A stretch of DNA of 64,000 nt from contig NZ_QGTM01000003.1 of NCBI RefSeq assembly GCF_003182195.1, positions 62,001 to 126,000 on the forward strand, in the 5' to 3' direction. The notes under the pieces are model-generated. The model was given only the letters and a program-made list of their open reading frames with translations. It was not told the origin of the DNA and did no database searches. The first letter of the stretch is position 1. Each line of letters starts with the position of its first letter. This DNA comes from Halomonas sp. A11-A. Lineage in GTDB: Bacteria > Pseudomonadota > Gammaproteobacteria > Pseudomonadales > Halomonadaceae. Below, one piece after another: positions 35,720 through 46,600 of the stretch. Made by a program: the position numbers and the translations under genes.

Positions 35720-36814
35720 CTAGGTGCCGCCGAAGTCGGCGGGCAGGCCCAGGAAGTCCTGGATGATGAAGAAGTGGTCCTCGAAGAGGGCCTCGGGATC
35801 GAGGTCCGCCAGTGCCACCCAGCGGGCGTGGTCGCCGCCCTTGACCGGCTTGAGGCGCGGCAGCTGCTGGTCGGGGGTCAGCGCGAAGTAGAAGGCCTCC
35901 GCCAGGGTGCGACCCCGCCAGCTGCGATGGGGTTCGTCGAAGAGCCGCTGGCCGCGCAGCGACCCCTTGAGCACCGGTTCCGGCACCTTGAGGCGAATCC
36001 GCTCGCGCAGCTCCCGGAGGCAGGCATCCAGCAGCCGCTCATGGGAGTTGATGAAGCCGCCGGGCAGCGCCAGTAGCCCCTTGCCGGGCGCCGCCGTGCG
36101 GCGCACCAGCAGCACGTGTCCCGACTGCACCACCACCGCATTCACCGTGACGAAGATGGGTGGATAGGGCGCCTGGGCCCAGGCGCTGCGGTACTGGTCC
36201 AGCAGGCGCTGCTCCTCGCTGAGCTGGCGATAGTGGTCGCCGGCGCAGAAGTCCCGGACGGCGGCGACCACCCCGGGTGGCAGGTCGTGGGCGGCCCCGG
36301 TGCTCAGGTAGTCGTCGGCGGAGGAGGGGGAGCGGAACAGGCGCTCGCGGATCTGGCTGGCCGAGATGCCCTCCACCAGCGGCACGCTCACCGACTCCCA
36401 CTGGGGAAACAGCGAGAGGTAGTAGCTGGACTGTCCGCGACTGGCGCCGATCAGGCCGATGCGCGGCAGCCGCGCCCCCTGAGGGCTGGCGATATCGCGC
36501 ACCTTGCGCTGCACGTCGCGCACCCAGACATCGTTGTTGTAGAGGGCGTCGAGCAGCGGCACCACGGCGAGCCGGCGGTTCTCCTCGTCGTCGAAGGCGC
36601 TGCGCAGCATGGCGCGGCGCTCGTCGAAGCGCCAGGGATTGCGCAGCGAGCGCGCCTGCCAGGAGGAGCCCACCAGCACGATCACCTGGCGGGCGCGCTT
36701 GAGCGCCTCGTGGATCACCGCGAGGTGCCCCAGATGAGGCGGCTGGAAGCGACCGATGAACACCAGGCAGTCGAAGTCGAAGGCGTCGCGGTCGATGTCC
36801 GGGCAGTCGGTCAT
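35720..36814 (-). CDS. Bifunctional NMN adenylyltransferase/Nudix protein (NadM-Nudix)
   Basis: NAD biosynthesis enzyme with a fused Nudix domain, 364 residues. The N-terminal half carries the nucleotidyltransferase motifs GRFQPPHLGH and GISASQIRERLF, which bind ATP and NMN. The C-terminal half is Nudix, with GGFINSHERLLDACLRELRE in the position of the Nudix box. The box then reads RERIRL where RExxEExGL is expected, so the second catalytic glutamate and the glycine are replaced. ADP-ribose pyrophosphatase activity may be weak or absent. ATG 36814 is taken, with AGGA 7 bases before it; ATG 36820 is too close to that site. Confidence 0.9.
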   Translation of the reverse strand: MTDCPDIDRDAFDFDCLVFIGRFQPPHLGHLAVIHEALKRARQVIVLVGSSWQARSLRNPWRFDERRAMLRSAFDDEENRRLAVVPLLDALYNNDVWVRDVQRKVRDIASPQGARLPRIGLIGASRGQSSYYLSLFPQWESVSVPLVEGISASQIRERLFRSPSSADDYLSTGAAHDLPPGVVAAVRDFCAGDHYRQLSEEQRLLDQYRSAWAQAPYPPIFVTVNAVVVQSGHVLLVRRTAAPGKGLLALPGGFINSHERLLDACLRELRERIRLKVPEPVLKGSLRGQRLFDEPHRSWRGRTLAEAFYFALTPDQQLPRLKPVKGGDHARWVALADLDPEALFEDHFFIIQDFLGLPADFGGT

Positions 36815-36948
36815 GGGCATTCCTGGCGGGCGGTGTGAAGGCGCCGCTCATTATGGTCAGCGCCGCAGGCGGGTGCAATGCGCCCTATGGCAGCACACGC
36901 GGTTACATTCGCGTATGCTGAAAGGCACACAGGGATGCGGGGAACACC

Positions 36949-37884
36949 ATGATCGAGCTCAACCGACTGACACCGGCCGCGCTCAGGGCCACGCTGCTGT
37001 TCTGGTGGAACGTGACCCAGGGGGCGATTCGCCTCTGGCTGGAGCGCAACGCCTTCAGCTACGCCGGGTCGCTGGCCTTCTACACGCTCTTCTCCCTGGC
37101 CCCCACGGTGATCATCGCCGTCACCGTGATCGGCCTGGTGCTGGGCGAGGATGCCGCCCAGGGCCAGATCGTCGCCCAGCTGCAGGACACCATGGGCCAT
37201 GATGCCGCCGCCGCCATCGAACAGGCCGTGGCGAGCTCGCGCATCGAGGAGTCGGGCCTGCTGCCCACGCTGCTGGGCATCGGGGCCCTGCTGGTCGGGG
37301 CCACCACGGTGTTCGCCCAGATGCAGTTCTCGCTCAATACCATCTGGGGGGTCACCGCTCGGCCCAGCGCCAACAGCGCCCTGGTCTTCATCAAGAATCG
37401 CCTGCTGTCGCTCACCGTGGTGCTCTCTATCGGCTTCATCCTGCTGGTGTCACTGGTGCTCGGGGTAGTGGTGCGCGCCATGCTGCAGGCCGCCGATGAC
37501 CTGCTGCCCTTCGTGGGCTTCCTGACCACGGGGGTGGAGTTCCTGGTCTCCCTGGCGGTGATCGCGGTGCTCTTCGCCACCATCTTCAAGGTGCTGCCCG
37601 ACGTGGTGCTGCGCTGGCAGGACGTGGTGGTGGGGGCCGTGGTCACGGCGGTGCTGTTCTCGGTGGGGCGCTCGGCGATCGCCGTCTATCTCTCCCACAC
37701 CGCCACCGCCTCGACCTACGGGGCCGCGGGCTCGGTGGTGATGATCCTGCTGTGGGTCTACTACAGCTCGCTGATCCTGCTGTTCGGCGCCGCCTTCACT
37801 CGCTGCCATCTGGCCGAGCGGGGACGCCCGCTGGTGCCGCGCAATACCGCCGTGGTGGTCAGGCGCGAGCTGATGGACCCCTGA
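36949..37884 (+). CDS. YihY/BrkB-family membrane protein
   Basis: Inner-membrane protein of 311 residues with about six hydrophobic segments. It shows the family N-terminal stretch RNAFSYAGSLAFYTLFSLAP and the C-terminal TYGAAGSVVMILLWVYYSSLILLFGA region. It was once called a tRNA-processing ribonuclease BN by mistake; its biochemical role is not known. It is divergent from nadM-nudix and followed by a hairpin and acyP on the same strand. Confidence 0.9.
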   Translation: MIELNRLTPAALRATLLFWWNVTQGAIRLWLERNAFSYAGSLAFYTLFSLAPTVIIAVTVIGLVLGEDAAQGQIVAQLQDTMGHDAAAAIEQAVASSRIEESGLLPTLLGIGALLVGATTVFAQMQFSLNTIWGVTARPSANSALVFIKNRLLSLTVVLSIGFILLVSLVLGVVVRAMLQAADDLLPFVGFLTTGVEFLVSLAVIAVLFATIFKVLPDVVLRWQDVVVGAVVTAVLFSVGRSAIAVYLSHTATASTYGAAGSVVMILLWVYYSSLILLFGAAFTRCHLAERGRPLVPRNTAVVVRRELMDP

Positions 37885-37922
37885 CGGGGCCAGGCACCAA
37901 GACCAAGAGACCCCAAGGCGAT

Positions 37923-37945
37923 GAGGCCGGCAGCATGCCGGCCTC
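37923..37945 (+). terminator. Hairpin after the YihY gene
   Basis: A 10-bp perfect stem GAGGCCGGCA with its complement and a GCA loop, 39 bases past the stop. It has no U tract, so termination is only likely. Confidence 0.5.
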
Positions 37946-38057
37946 GCGCGGTATGGCGTGCCCGGCCGCCACCGCAGCGTCGGGGCTGGTAGAAACGAGG
38001 GCATACCCAGCGGAGCGGCAGCGGGCCGTTCCGGACACTGCGACGATGGAGGTGGGC

Positions 38058-38330
38058 ATGGAGATGTGTTGCGTCAAGGCCCTGGTGACGGGCAAGGTGC
38101 AGGGGGTCTGGTATCGCCGGGCGACTCAAGAGCAGGCCCTGCAGCACGGTGTCACCGGCCACGCCAGGAACCTGCCCGACGGACGGGTGGAGGTGCTGCT
38201 GTGCGGCGGCCGCGACGCCGTCAAGGAGGTCGCCGAGTGGCTGTGGAAGGGGCCGGAGAACGCCCGGGTCACTCACGTGGAGTTTGAGGTGCTCGACACC
38301 CACGCCCCGGACGACTTCCGCACCGGCTGA
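38058..38330 (+). CDS. acyP: Acylphosphatase
   Basis: Small cytosolic enzyme hydrolysing acyl phosphates, 90 residues. Catalytic Arg20 lies in VTGKVQGVWYRRAT and Asn38 in GHARNLPDGRVEV, the two family signatures. GGAGG lies 5 bases before ATG 38058; ATG 38046 upstream would add four residues but has no ribosome site. Its stop is only 3 bases from the stop of the convergent nucleoside hydrolase gene. Confidence 0.93.
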   Translation: MEMCCVKALVTGKVQGVWYRRATQEQALQHGVTGHARNLPDGRVEVLLCGGRDAVKEVAEWLWKGPENARVTHVEFEVLDTHAPDDFRTG

Positions 38331-38333
38331 GCC

Positions 38334-39278
38334 TCAGGCGAGAACGTCGGCGATCCAGTCGCTCACCGCTTCGCCGTCGACCCCCAGGCAGGCGTCCACC
38401 GCGGGCGTTCGCAACCAGCGTGAGTCGATGAAGGTCCGCCCCTCGGGGGCGAAGAGCGTCTGGCCTTCAGCATCACCGTCGGTGACCACGGTGATGTGGC
38501 CGCGTACCGTGCTGAAGAGCTCTGGCCTGAGCAACCAGGCGAGGGCGCAGCTGTCGTGGGGGCAGCAGCCGTCGATGTCCAGGAAGGTCCGGTAGAAGTC
38601 GCGGTAGAAGGCGTAGCTGCCGGCCAGCACGCGGCCAAGCTCGCCCTGGCCGGCCTCGATGTGCGCCATGTGCTCTGCCGTCAGCACGCAGCGGTGGGTG
38701 ACATCGAGGCCGACCAGGGTCAGCGGCCAGCCGGCGGTCAGTACCCGACTCGCTGCATGGGGGTCGTTGAACATGTTGGCCTCGGCCACCGGGGTGACGT
38801 TGCCCCCCTCGCGGATCGAACCGCCCATGATGACCACCTGCTTCACCTGCTGGATAAGCGACGGGTCGAGCTGGAGGGCGGCGGCCAGGTTGCCCAGCGG
38901 CCCCACCGCCACCAGGGTGACCTCGCCGGGGCGGGCATTGACGGTATCGACGATGAACTGCGCAGCATTTCGCCCATCGGCCCGGCCCTTCACCGCTGGC
39001 AGCGCGATGTCCCCCAGGCCGTTGGCGCCGTGAATATGGGCCGGCGGCGGACAGCGGGTCTTGACCAGCGGCGCGGCCGCCCCCTGGGCCACCGGCACAT
39101 CGCCGCGGCCGGCCAGCTCGGCCAGCAGCAGGGCATTGTGAGTGGCGGTGGCCACGTCGACGTTGCCATAGGTGGTGGTCAGGCCGAGCAGCTCGAGCTC
39201 GGGGTGACGCAGGGCGATGGCGATGGCTTGGGCGTCATCCACCCCGGGGTCGGTATCGAAGATGATCGGATGGCGCAT
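38334..39278 (-). CDS. Inosine-uridine-preferring nucleoside hydrolase family protein
   Basis: Ca2+-dependent N-ribohydrolase, 314 residues, that releases the base from ribonucleosides. The N-terminal DTDPGVDDAQAI aspartate cluster binds calcium and ribose. Other family motifs are VAVGPLGNLAAAL, VVIMGGS, and AEANMFNDPHAA. Substrate preference (purine, pyrimidine or mixed) cannot be read. GAGGAG precedes ATG 39278. It is transcribed leftward behind the 2-hydroxyacid dehydrogenase gene, 41 bases away, so possibly an operon. Confidence 0.92.
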   Translation of the reverse strand: MRHPIIFDTDPGVDDAQAIAIALRHPELELLGLTTTYGNVDVATATHNALLLAELAGRGDVPVAQGAAAPLVKTRCPPPAHIHGANGLGDIALPAVKGRADGRNAAQFIVDTVNARPGEVTLVAVGPLGNLAAALQLDPSLIQQVKQVVIMGGSIREGGNVTPVAEANMFNDPHAASRVLTAGWPLTLVGLDVTHRCVLTAEHMAHIEAGQGELGRVLAGSYAFYRDFYRTFLDIDGCCPHDSCALAWLLRPELFSTVRGHITVVTDGDAEGQTLFAPEGRTFIDSRWLRTPAVDACLGVDGEAVSDWIADVLA

Positions 39279-39319
39279 GGGGGCTCCTCAAGGGGCTGGG
39301 GCTGTGAGCGGGGCCTCCG

Positions 39320-40252
39320 TCACTCGGACTGCCAGGCTCGCAGGTTGTCGGCGGTGAGGGCCACCACATTCTGGCGCGACTCCGGGGTGATCCAGGCATT
39401 GTGAGGGGTCACGATCAGGTTCAGCGGCTCCGCCAGGGCATCAATCAGCGGATGGCCGTCCTGGGGCGGCTCCACCGGCAGCACGTCGACGCCGAGCCCG
39501 CCCAGGCGTCCCTCGCGGAGGGCCTCGAGGGCCGCCAGCTCGTCGATGATGGCCCCGCGGGCGCAGTTGACCAGCAGGGCGCCGGGCTTGAGGGTGGCCA
39601 GCAGGTCGGCATCGACCAGGTGCCGGGTCGCTTCGCTGAGCGGGCAGTGCAGACTGATGATGTCGGCCTCGGGGGCGAGGTCGGCCAGGGTGGGGCGGCT
39701 GTCATCCGCCTTGCCGGGCCGGGCCGCGAAGGTCACGGCCATGCCGAAGGCCTCGGCGAGCTGGGCGACCCGGCTGCCGAGCACCCCCTGGCCGACGATC
39801 ACCAGGCGCTTGCCCTCCAGCTGCAGGGTGCCGTGGTCCATCAGGCAGAAGAAGGGGCTCTCGCCCCAGCGCCCGGTCGCCACGTCGCGCTGGTAGAGGG
39901 GCAGGCGGTTGGCCAGGGCGAGCATCAGCATCAGGGTGTGCTGGGCCACGCTGGCGGTGCCGTAGGCGGTGACGTTCTTCACCGCGATGCCCAGGCGCTC
40001 GGCGGCGGCCATGTCGATGTTGTTGGTGCCAGTGGCAAGCACGCAGATCAACCTGAGCTCGGGCAGCGCCTCGAGGGTCGCGGCGTCCAGCACCACCTTG
40101 TTGACGATGGCGACCCGGGCCCCGGCCAGGCGCTCGCGGGCTTCGGCGGTGGTGCTCTGATCGTGGACCGCCAGGGAGTCGACCTGCTCACGGATCGGGG
40201 CGAGGTCGATATCGGGGCCTAGGCTTGAGGCATCGAGGAGGACGGCATTCAT
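39320..40252 (-). CDS. D-2-hydroxyacid dehydrogenase (glycerate dehydrogenase-like)
   Basis: NAD(P)-dependent oxidoreductase of 310 residues. The Rossmann motif is VIVGQGVLGSRVAQLAEAFG. Catalytic Arg is in NCARGAIID, Glu in DVLPVEPP and His in TPHNAW, so the active site is complete. The sequence resembles hydroxypyruvate/glycerate dehydrogenases (HprA), which would fit one-carbon and glycine metabolism, but substrate is inferred. GAAGGAAGCC precedes ATG 40252. It heads a leftward pair with the nucleoside hydrolase gene. Confidence 0.9.
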   Translation of the reverse strand: MNAVLLDASSLGPDIDLAPIREQVDSLAVHDQSTTAEARERLAGARVAIVNKVVLDAATLEALPELRLICVLATGTNNIDMAAAERLGIAVKNVTAYGTASVAQHTLMLMLALANRLPLYQRDVATGRWGESPFFCLMDHGTLQLEGKRLVIVGQGVLGSRVAQLAEAFGMAVTFAARPGKADDSRPTLADLAPEADIISLHCPLSEATRHLVDADLLATLKPGALLVNCARGAIIDELAALEALREGRLGGLGVDVLPVEPPQDGHPLIDALAEPLNLIVTPHNAWITPESRQNVVALTADNLRAWQSE

Positions 40253-40313
40253 CGGTTGGCTTCCTTCTGGGGGCCTTGCGCAGGCGCCTTGCCCGCACGG
40301 GTGGTGGGCACGC

Positions 40314-40319
40314 TATAAT
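40314..40319 (+). promoter_or_regulatory. Candidate -10 box upstream of the FmdB-like gene and aspS
   Basis: Perfect TATAAT. TTGCCC (40289-40294) lies 19 bases upstream as a poor -35. Transcription would give a leader of about 105 bases before ATG 40433. Confidence 0.5.
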
Positions 40320-40432
40320 GTCCGGCTTTGGCAGGCTTGGATTCGCTGCGGGCCGGCCACATATTCGTTGTCGCCGGGAACGCCCGGCAGCGTCCTGATC
40401 TGGATACCGTGATTTTCCGGAGTGATCAAACC

Positions 40433-40699
40433 ATGCCCATCTACGAATACGAGTGCAAGGCCTGCGGCCAGCGCCTGGAAAAGCTGCAGAAGATCAGCGC
40501 CGCCCCGCTGACCGACTGTCCCGCCTGCGAGGCCCCCGAGCTTTCGCGGCTGGTCTCGGCGGCCGGTTTCCGCCTGGCCGGCGGCGGCTGGTACGAGACC
40601 GACTTCAAGTCCGGCGGCAAGAAGAACCTGGCCGGTGATGCAGGAGGCTCCGCCCAGAGCGGGTCATCGTCCAGCAAGAAGGAGGGCGCGGCGGCCTGA
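40433..40699 (+). CDS. FmdB-type zinc ribbon protein
   Basis: An 88-residue protein with the FmdB putative regulatory domain: [19 protein letters not shown], then [15 protein letters not shown]. The two CxxC pairs form a zinc ribbon. The C-terminus is a low-complexity Gly/Ser/Lys tail. Such genes commonly stand before aspS in gammaproteobacteria; here aspS follows after 53 bases. Function is unknown. ATG 40433 is chosen because the family begins exactly with MPIYEY. Confidence 0.88.
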   Translation: MPIYEYECKACGQRLEKLQKISAAPLTDCPACEAPELSRLVSAAGFRLAGGGWYETDFKSGGKKNLAGDAGGSAQSGSSSSKKEGAAA

Positions 40700-40752
40700 G
40701 GGCCGCCCAGCCACTCGCCAACCCCTCATTTCGCTACAGAACAGGATACGAC

Positions 40753-42531
<1,779 letters not shown>

Positions 42532-42559
42532 TCCCTCCTGGCCCCTGACGCAGCAAGAG

Positions 42560-42582
42560 ACCGGCGCCCGATGGGCGCCGGT
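42560..42582 (+). terminator. Hairpin after aspS
   Basis: A 10-bp perfect stem ACCGGCGCCC with its complement and a GAT loop, followed by GTCGTATGATGG. The TATGAT within that sequence (42587-42592) may be the -10 of ruvC. Confidence 0.6.
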
Positions 42583-42669
42583 GTCGTATGATGGCGACTG
42601 ATCCGATCACCGAGCCGAGCAGGGAGGCCCCATGAGGAGCACGCAGCAAACCGATGGCGGGGCAGGGCC

Positions 42670-43209
42670 GTGCTGATTCTCGGCATCGACCCCGGCTCGC
42701 GGCTCACCGGCTACGGGGTGCTCGACGTCTCGACCTCGACGCCACGCTACGTGGCCAGCGGCTGCATCCGCATCCGGGCCGATGACCTGGCCCAGAAGCT
42801 GGCCCAGGTCTATGCGGGGGTGAGCGAGCTGATCGCCATCCATCGCCCCGGTGAATTCGCCATCGAGCAGGTGTTCATGGCCAAGAACGCCGATTCGGCG
42901 CTCAAGCTCGGCCAGGCTCGGGGCACCGCCATCGTCTGTGCCGCCAACCACGGCCTCCCGGTGAGCGAGTACGGTCCGCGGCAGATCAAGCAGGCGGTGA
43001 CCGGCACCGGCGGCGCCGACAAGGCCCAGGTGCAACATATGGTGACAGCCATCCTGGGGCTCTCCGCCAGGCCCCAGGCCGATGCCGCCGACGCCCTGGC
43101 CATCGCCCTGACCCACGCCCATGCCCGCCTCGGCCTGCTCCAGGCCGGCAGCTTCGGCGGCCACCGCAGCCGCCGGAAGGGCGGTTCCTGGCGCGATTTC
43201 CAACCCTGA
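42670..43209 (+). CDS. ruvC: Crossover junction endodeoxyribonuclease RuvC
   Basis: Holliday-junction resolvase of 179 residues. The RNase H-like active site is visible: Asp7 in LGIDPGS, the Glu in [23 protein letters not shown], and the C-terminal aspartates in [15 protein letters not shown]. The start is GTG 42670. ruvAB follow after 152 bases with their own candidate promoter. Confidence 0.96.
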   Translation: MLILGIDPGSRLTGYGVLDVSTSTPRYVASGCIRIRADDLAQKLAQVYAGVSELIAIHRPGEFAIEQVFMAKNADSALKLGQARGTAIVCAANHGLPVSEYGPRQIKQAVTGTGGADKAQVQHMVTAILGLSARPQADAADALAIALTHAHARLGLLQAGSFGGHRSRRKGGSWRDFQP

Positions 43210-43276
43210 GGCTGTCGCTCCCCGGCGACGCCGGATGAGGCGTCGGCGAGTTGTCGAACGCTGTTTCAGCATGGGC

Positions 43277-43305
43277 TGGTCAGCCGCACGGGCGACCAGT
43301 ATAGT
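43277..43305 (+). promoter_or_regulatory. Candidate promoter of ruvA
   Basis: TGGTCA (43277-43282), a 17-base spacer and TATAGT (43300-43305). Spacing is ideal and the -10 is near consensus. The leader would be about 50 bases. Confidence 0.55.
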
Positions 43306-43361
43306 GGCGTCATTGGCGGCCCTGAGCCGCCTTTCCTGCAGTGAAGGACACGGATTTCTCC

Positions 43362-43973
43362 ATGATTGGACGCCTGCGCGGCACCCTGCTTGAGAAGCAG
43401 CCTCCCTGGCTGGTGGTGGATGTGGCCGGGGTCGGCTATGAACTCGAGGCCTCCATGACCACCCTGGTGGCCCTGCCAGCCACCGGCGAGGCCGTCTCCC
43501 TGCACACCCACCTGATCGTGCGCGATGACGCTCACCTGCTCTACGGCTTCGCTCGGGAGCAGGAGCGGGCGTTGTTCCGCGCACTGATCAAGGTCAATGG
43601 CATAGGCCCCAGGCTGGCACTCGCGATCCTCTCCGGTATGGACGAGGCCGCCTTCCGGCGCTGCGTGCTCGACGACGACGTCAAGGCGCTGATGCGCCTG
43701 CCCGGGGTGGGCAGGAAGACCGCCGAGCGGCTGATCATCGAGATGCGCGACCGCTTCCCCCACTGGGAGCCCGGCGACGATGCCCTGGCGGAGCTGGCCG
43801 GCGGTGCCCAGCCTGCCGATTCGCGCCACGCCCCCCTGGCCGATGCCGAGGCGGCCCTGATCAGCCTGGGCTACAAGCCCGCCGAGGCGGCCAGGATGCT
43901 GGCGGGCCTCGAGAGCGAGGGCAGCACCGAGGCGATGATCAAGGCGGCCCTGAGCCGCCGGATGGAGGGGTAG
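43362..43973 (+). CDS. ruvA: Holliday junction branch migration protein RuvA
   Basis: Tetrameric Holliday-junction-binding protein, 203 residues. An N-terminal OB fold ([20 protein letters not shown]) is followed by tandem helix-hairpin-helix motifs ([17 protein letters not shown] and [19 protein letters not shown]). A flexible linker leads to the C-terminal RuvB-contacting domain ([18 protein letters not shown]). ATG 43362 starts exactly at the OB fold; an upstream start in the same frame would add seven residues. ruvB follows 4 bases after its stop. Confidence 0.97.
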   Translation: MIGRLRGTLLEKQPPWLVVDVAGVGYELEASMTTLVALPATGEAVSLHTHLIVRDDAHLLYGFAREQERALFRALIKVNGIGPRLALAILSGMDEAAFRRCVLDDDVKALMRLPGVGRKTAERLIIEMRDRFPHWEPGDDALAELAGGAQPADSRHAPLADAEAALISLGYKPAEAARMLAGLESEGSTEAMIKAALSRRMEG

Positions 43974-43977
43974 CGCG

Positions 43978-45015
43978 ATGCTGGAGAACGATCGTCTGAT
44001 CGCTGCCGACGCCCGCGAGGACGAGGAGCCCATCGACCGCGCCATCCGCCCCAAGCGGCTGGCCGACTACATCGGCCAGCCGCGGGTGCGCGAGCAGCTG
44101 GAGATCTTCATCGGCGCCGCCCGCGCCCGTGACGAGAGCCTCGACCACACCCTGGTGTTCGGCCCGCCGGGGCTCGGCAAGACGACCCTGGCCAACATCA
44201 TCGCCGCCGAGATGGGGGTAGGGCTGAAGTCCACCTCCGGCCCGGTGCTGGAGCGCGCCGGCGACCTGGCCGCCATGCTGACCAACCTCGAGGCCGGCGA
44301 TGTGCTCTTCATCGACGAGATTCATCGCCTCTCGCCGGTGGTGGAGGAGATCCTCTATCCCGCCATGGAGGACTTCCAGCTCGACATCATGATCGGCGAG
44401 GGGCCGGCGGCGCGCTCCATCAAGCTCGACCTGCCGCCCTTCACCCTGGTGGGGGCGACCACCCGGGCGGGACTCCTGACCTCGCCGCTGCGCGATCGCT
44501 TCGGGATCGTCCAGCGCCTGGAGTTCTATGCCATCGGCGAGCTCACCGAGATCGTCACCCGCTCGGCGCGGCTGATGGGGGTCGAGGCGGACGCCGACGG
44601 CGCCCGGGAAGTGGCGCGCCGTTCCCGAGGTACCCCGCGCATCGCCAACCGCCTGCTGCGCCGCGTGCGCGACTACGCCGAGGTGCGCGGCAGCGGCCGT
44701 ATCGACGCCGAGATCGCCGACCGGGCGCTGGACATGCTCCACGTCGACCATCACGGCCTGGACCACATGGACCGCCGCCTGCTGCTGGCGATGATCGAGA
44801 AGTTCGACGGCGGCCCGGTGGGGGTCGACTCGCTGGCCGCCGCCATCGGCGAGGAGCGCGATACCATCGAGGACGTCATCGAGCCCTACCTGATCCAGCA
44901 GGGGCTGATGATGCGCACCGCGCGGGGGCGGGTGGTGACCCGCCAGGCCTGGCTGCACTTCGGCCTGGCACCCGCCGAGGATGCCGCGGACGCCGCCGGG
45001 GAGACCCGGCCGTGA
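43978..45015 (+). CDS. ruvB: Holliday junction DNA helicase RuvB
   Basis: AAA+ motor driving branch migration with RuvA, 345 residues. Walker A is [13 protein letters not shown], Walker B is [12 protein letters not shown], sensor 1 is in [11 protein letters not shown], and the arginine finger region is [16 protein letters not shown] winged-helix domain ends the protein. Its TGA overlaps the GTG start of ybgC (GTGA), so the ruv and tol genes are translationally linked. Confidence 0.98.
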   Translation: MLENDRLIAADAREDEEPIDRAIRPKRLADYIGQPRVREQLEIFIGAARARDESLDHTLVFGPPGLGKTTLANIIAAEMGVGLKSTSGPVLERAGDLAAMLTNLEAGDVLFIDEIHRLSPVVEEILYPAMEDFQLDIMIGEGPAARSIKLDLPPFTLVGATTRAGLLTSPLRDRFGIVQRLEFYAIGELTEIVTRSARLMGVEADADGAREVARRSRGTPRIANRLLRRVRDYAEVRGSGRIDAEIADRALDMLHVDHHGLDHMDRRLLLAMIEKFDGGPVGVDSLAAAIGEERDTIEDVIEPYLIQQGLMMRTARGRVVTRQAWLHFGLAPAEDAADAAGETRP

Positions 45016-45440
45016 GCGAGTTCCGTCTGCCGGTGCGCGTCTATATCGAGGACACCGATGCCGGTGGCATCGTCTACTACGTCAACTACCTCAAGTACAT
45101 GGAGCGGGCACGCAGCGAGTGGCTGCGCGCGCAGGGGATCACCCAGCGCGAGCTGTTCGAGGCCGGCATCCAGCTGGTGGTGCACAAGCTGGAGTGTCGC
45201 TATGCCAAGCCCGCCCGACTGGATGACGCGCTCGAGGTGAGCGCCGAGATCCGGTCCCATGGCCGCGCCCGGCTGCAGTTCGGCCAGGTCGTGAGCCGTC
45301 GCGGGGAACCCTTGTGCGAGGCGCGGGTCGACATCGCCTGCATCGATGCGACGCGCCTCAAGCCCGTACCCTGGCCGCCGGCGCTGGCCGCGGCCCTGGC
45401 CCAACCCTCTGCCCAACCCTCTGCCCAACCGCAAGACTGA
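45012..45440 (+). CDS. ybgC: Acyl-CoA thioesterase YbgC of the Tol-Pal cluster
   Basis: Hotdog-fold thioesterase, 142 residues, that begins the tol-pal operon in many gammaproteobacteria. The signature [29 protein letters not shown] holds the catalytic Asp in the EDTDAGG loop. It starts at GTG 45012, overlapping the ruvB stop. The C-terminus ends in a small tandem repeat ([13 protein letters not shown]) encoded by 12-base DNA repeats, probably a length-variable unstructured tail. Confidence 0.94.
   Translation: MSEFRLPVRVYIEDTDAGGIVYYVNYLKYMERARSEWLRAQGITQRELFEAGIQLVVHKLECRYAKPARLDDALEVSAEIRSHGRARLQFGQVVSRRGEPLCEARVDIACIDATRLKPVPWPPALAAALAQPSAQPSAQPQD
45399..45430 (+). repeat. 12-base tandem repeat at the 3' end of ybgC
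   Basis: Unit GCCCAACCCTCT, about 2.7 copies, encoding AQPS repeats. Because the unit is a multiple of three, copy-number change would not shift the frame. Confidence 0.85.
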
Positions 45441-45451
45441 CGAGGATGCCC

Positions 45452-46141
45452 GTGAACGACTCCATGTCCATACCCCACCTGATCATGAGCGCCAGTACCG
45501 TGGTGCAGCTGGTCATGCTGCTGCTCACGGTGGGCTCGATCCTCTCCTGGGTCGTGATCTTCCAGCGCACCTTCGTGATGCGCCGTGCCAAGCAGACCCA
45601 CCAGGCCTTCGAGGAGCGCTTCTGGTCCGGCGTCGACCTCAACGAGCTCTACCGGGAGACCCCGGCGGAGCAGGAGACCCAGGGCGCCGAGCACGTGTTC
45701 CGCGCCGGCTTCCGCGAATTCAACCGCCTGTTGCCCAAAACCAAGAGCCCCCAGGCGATCCTCGATGGCGTCCAGCGCAGCATGCGGGTGGCCTGGTCCC
45801 GGGAGGAGGAGCGCCTCAGCCTGCACCTGGTGTTCCTGGCCACCGTGGCCTCGGCCAGCCCCTATATCGGCCTGTTCGGCACCGTCTGGGGCATCATGGG
45901 CTCCTTCCAGGCACTCTCCATGACCCAGCAGGCGACGCTTGCTACCGTGGCCCCCTGGATCGCCGAGGCGCTGATCGCCACCGCCATGGGGCTGTTCGCC
46001 GCCATCCCGGCGGTGATCTTCTACAACCGCCTGTCGTCCGAATCCGCGCGGCTGCTGGGCAAGTACGAGGACTTCGCCGAGGAGTTCCACTCCATCCTGC
46101 ACCGCAACCTGCAGGGCCGGGCCGAATCCGGCGCCGCCTGA
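45452..46141 (+). CDS. tolQ: Tol-Pal system proton channel subunit TolQ
   Basis: Inner-membrane partner of TolR in the proton-driven Tol motor, 229 residues (E. coli 230). Three transmembrane segments are visible: about residues 14-36, then two around [24 protein letters not shown] and [27 protein letters not shown]. The motor motif region [10 protein letters not shown] is intact. GTG 45452 is preferred because GAGG stands 6 bases before it; ATG 45446 directly touches that site. Confidence 0.95.
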   Translation: MNDSMSIPHLIMSASTVVQLVMLLLTVGSILSWVVIFQRTFVMRRAKQTHQAFEERFWSGVDLNELYRETPAEQETQGAEHVFRAGFREFNRLLPKTKSPQAILDGVQRSMRVAWSREEERLSLHLVFLATVASASPYIGLFGTVWGIMGSFQALSMTQQATLATVAPWIAEALIATAMGLFAAIPAVIFYNRLSSESARLLGKYEDFAEEFHSILHRNLQGRAESGAA

Positions 46142-46153
46142 GGGAGTCTGGCC

Positions 46154-46591
<438 letters not shown>

Positions 46592-46600
46592 GGATTATCG

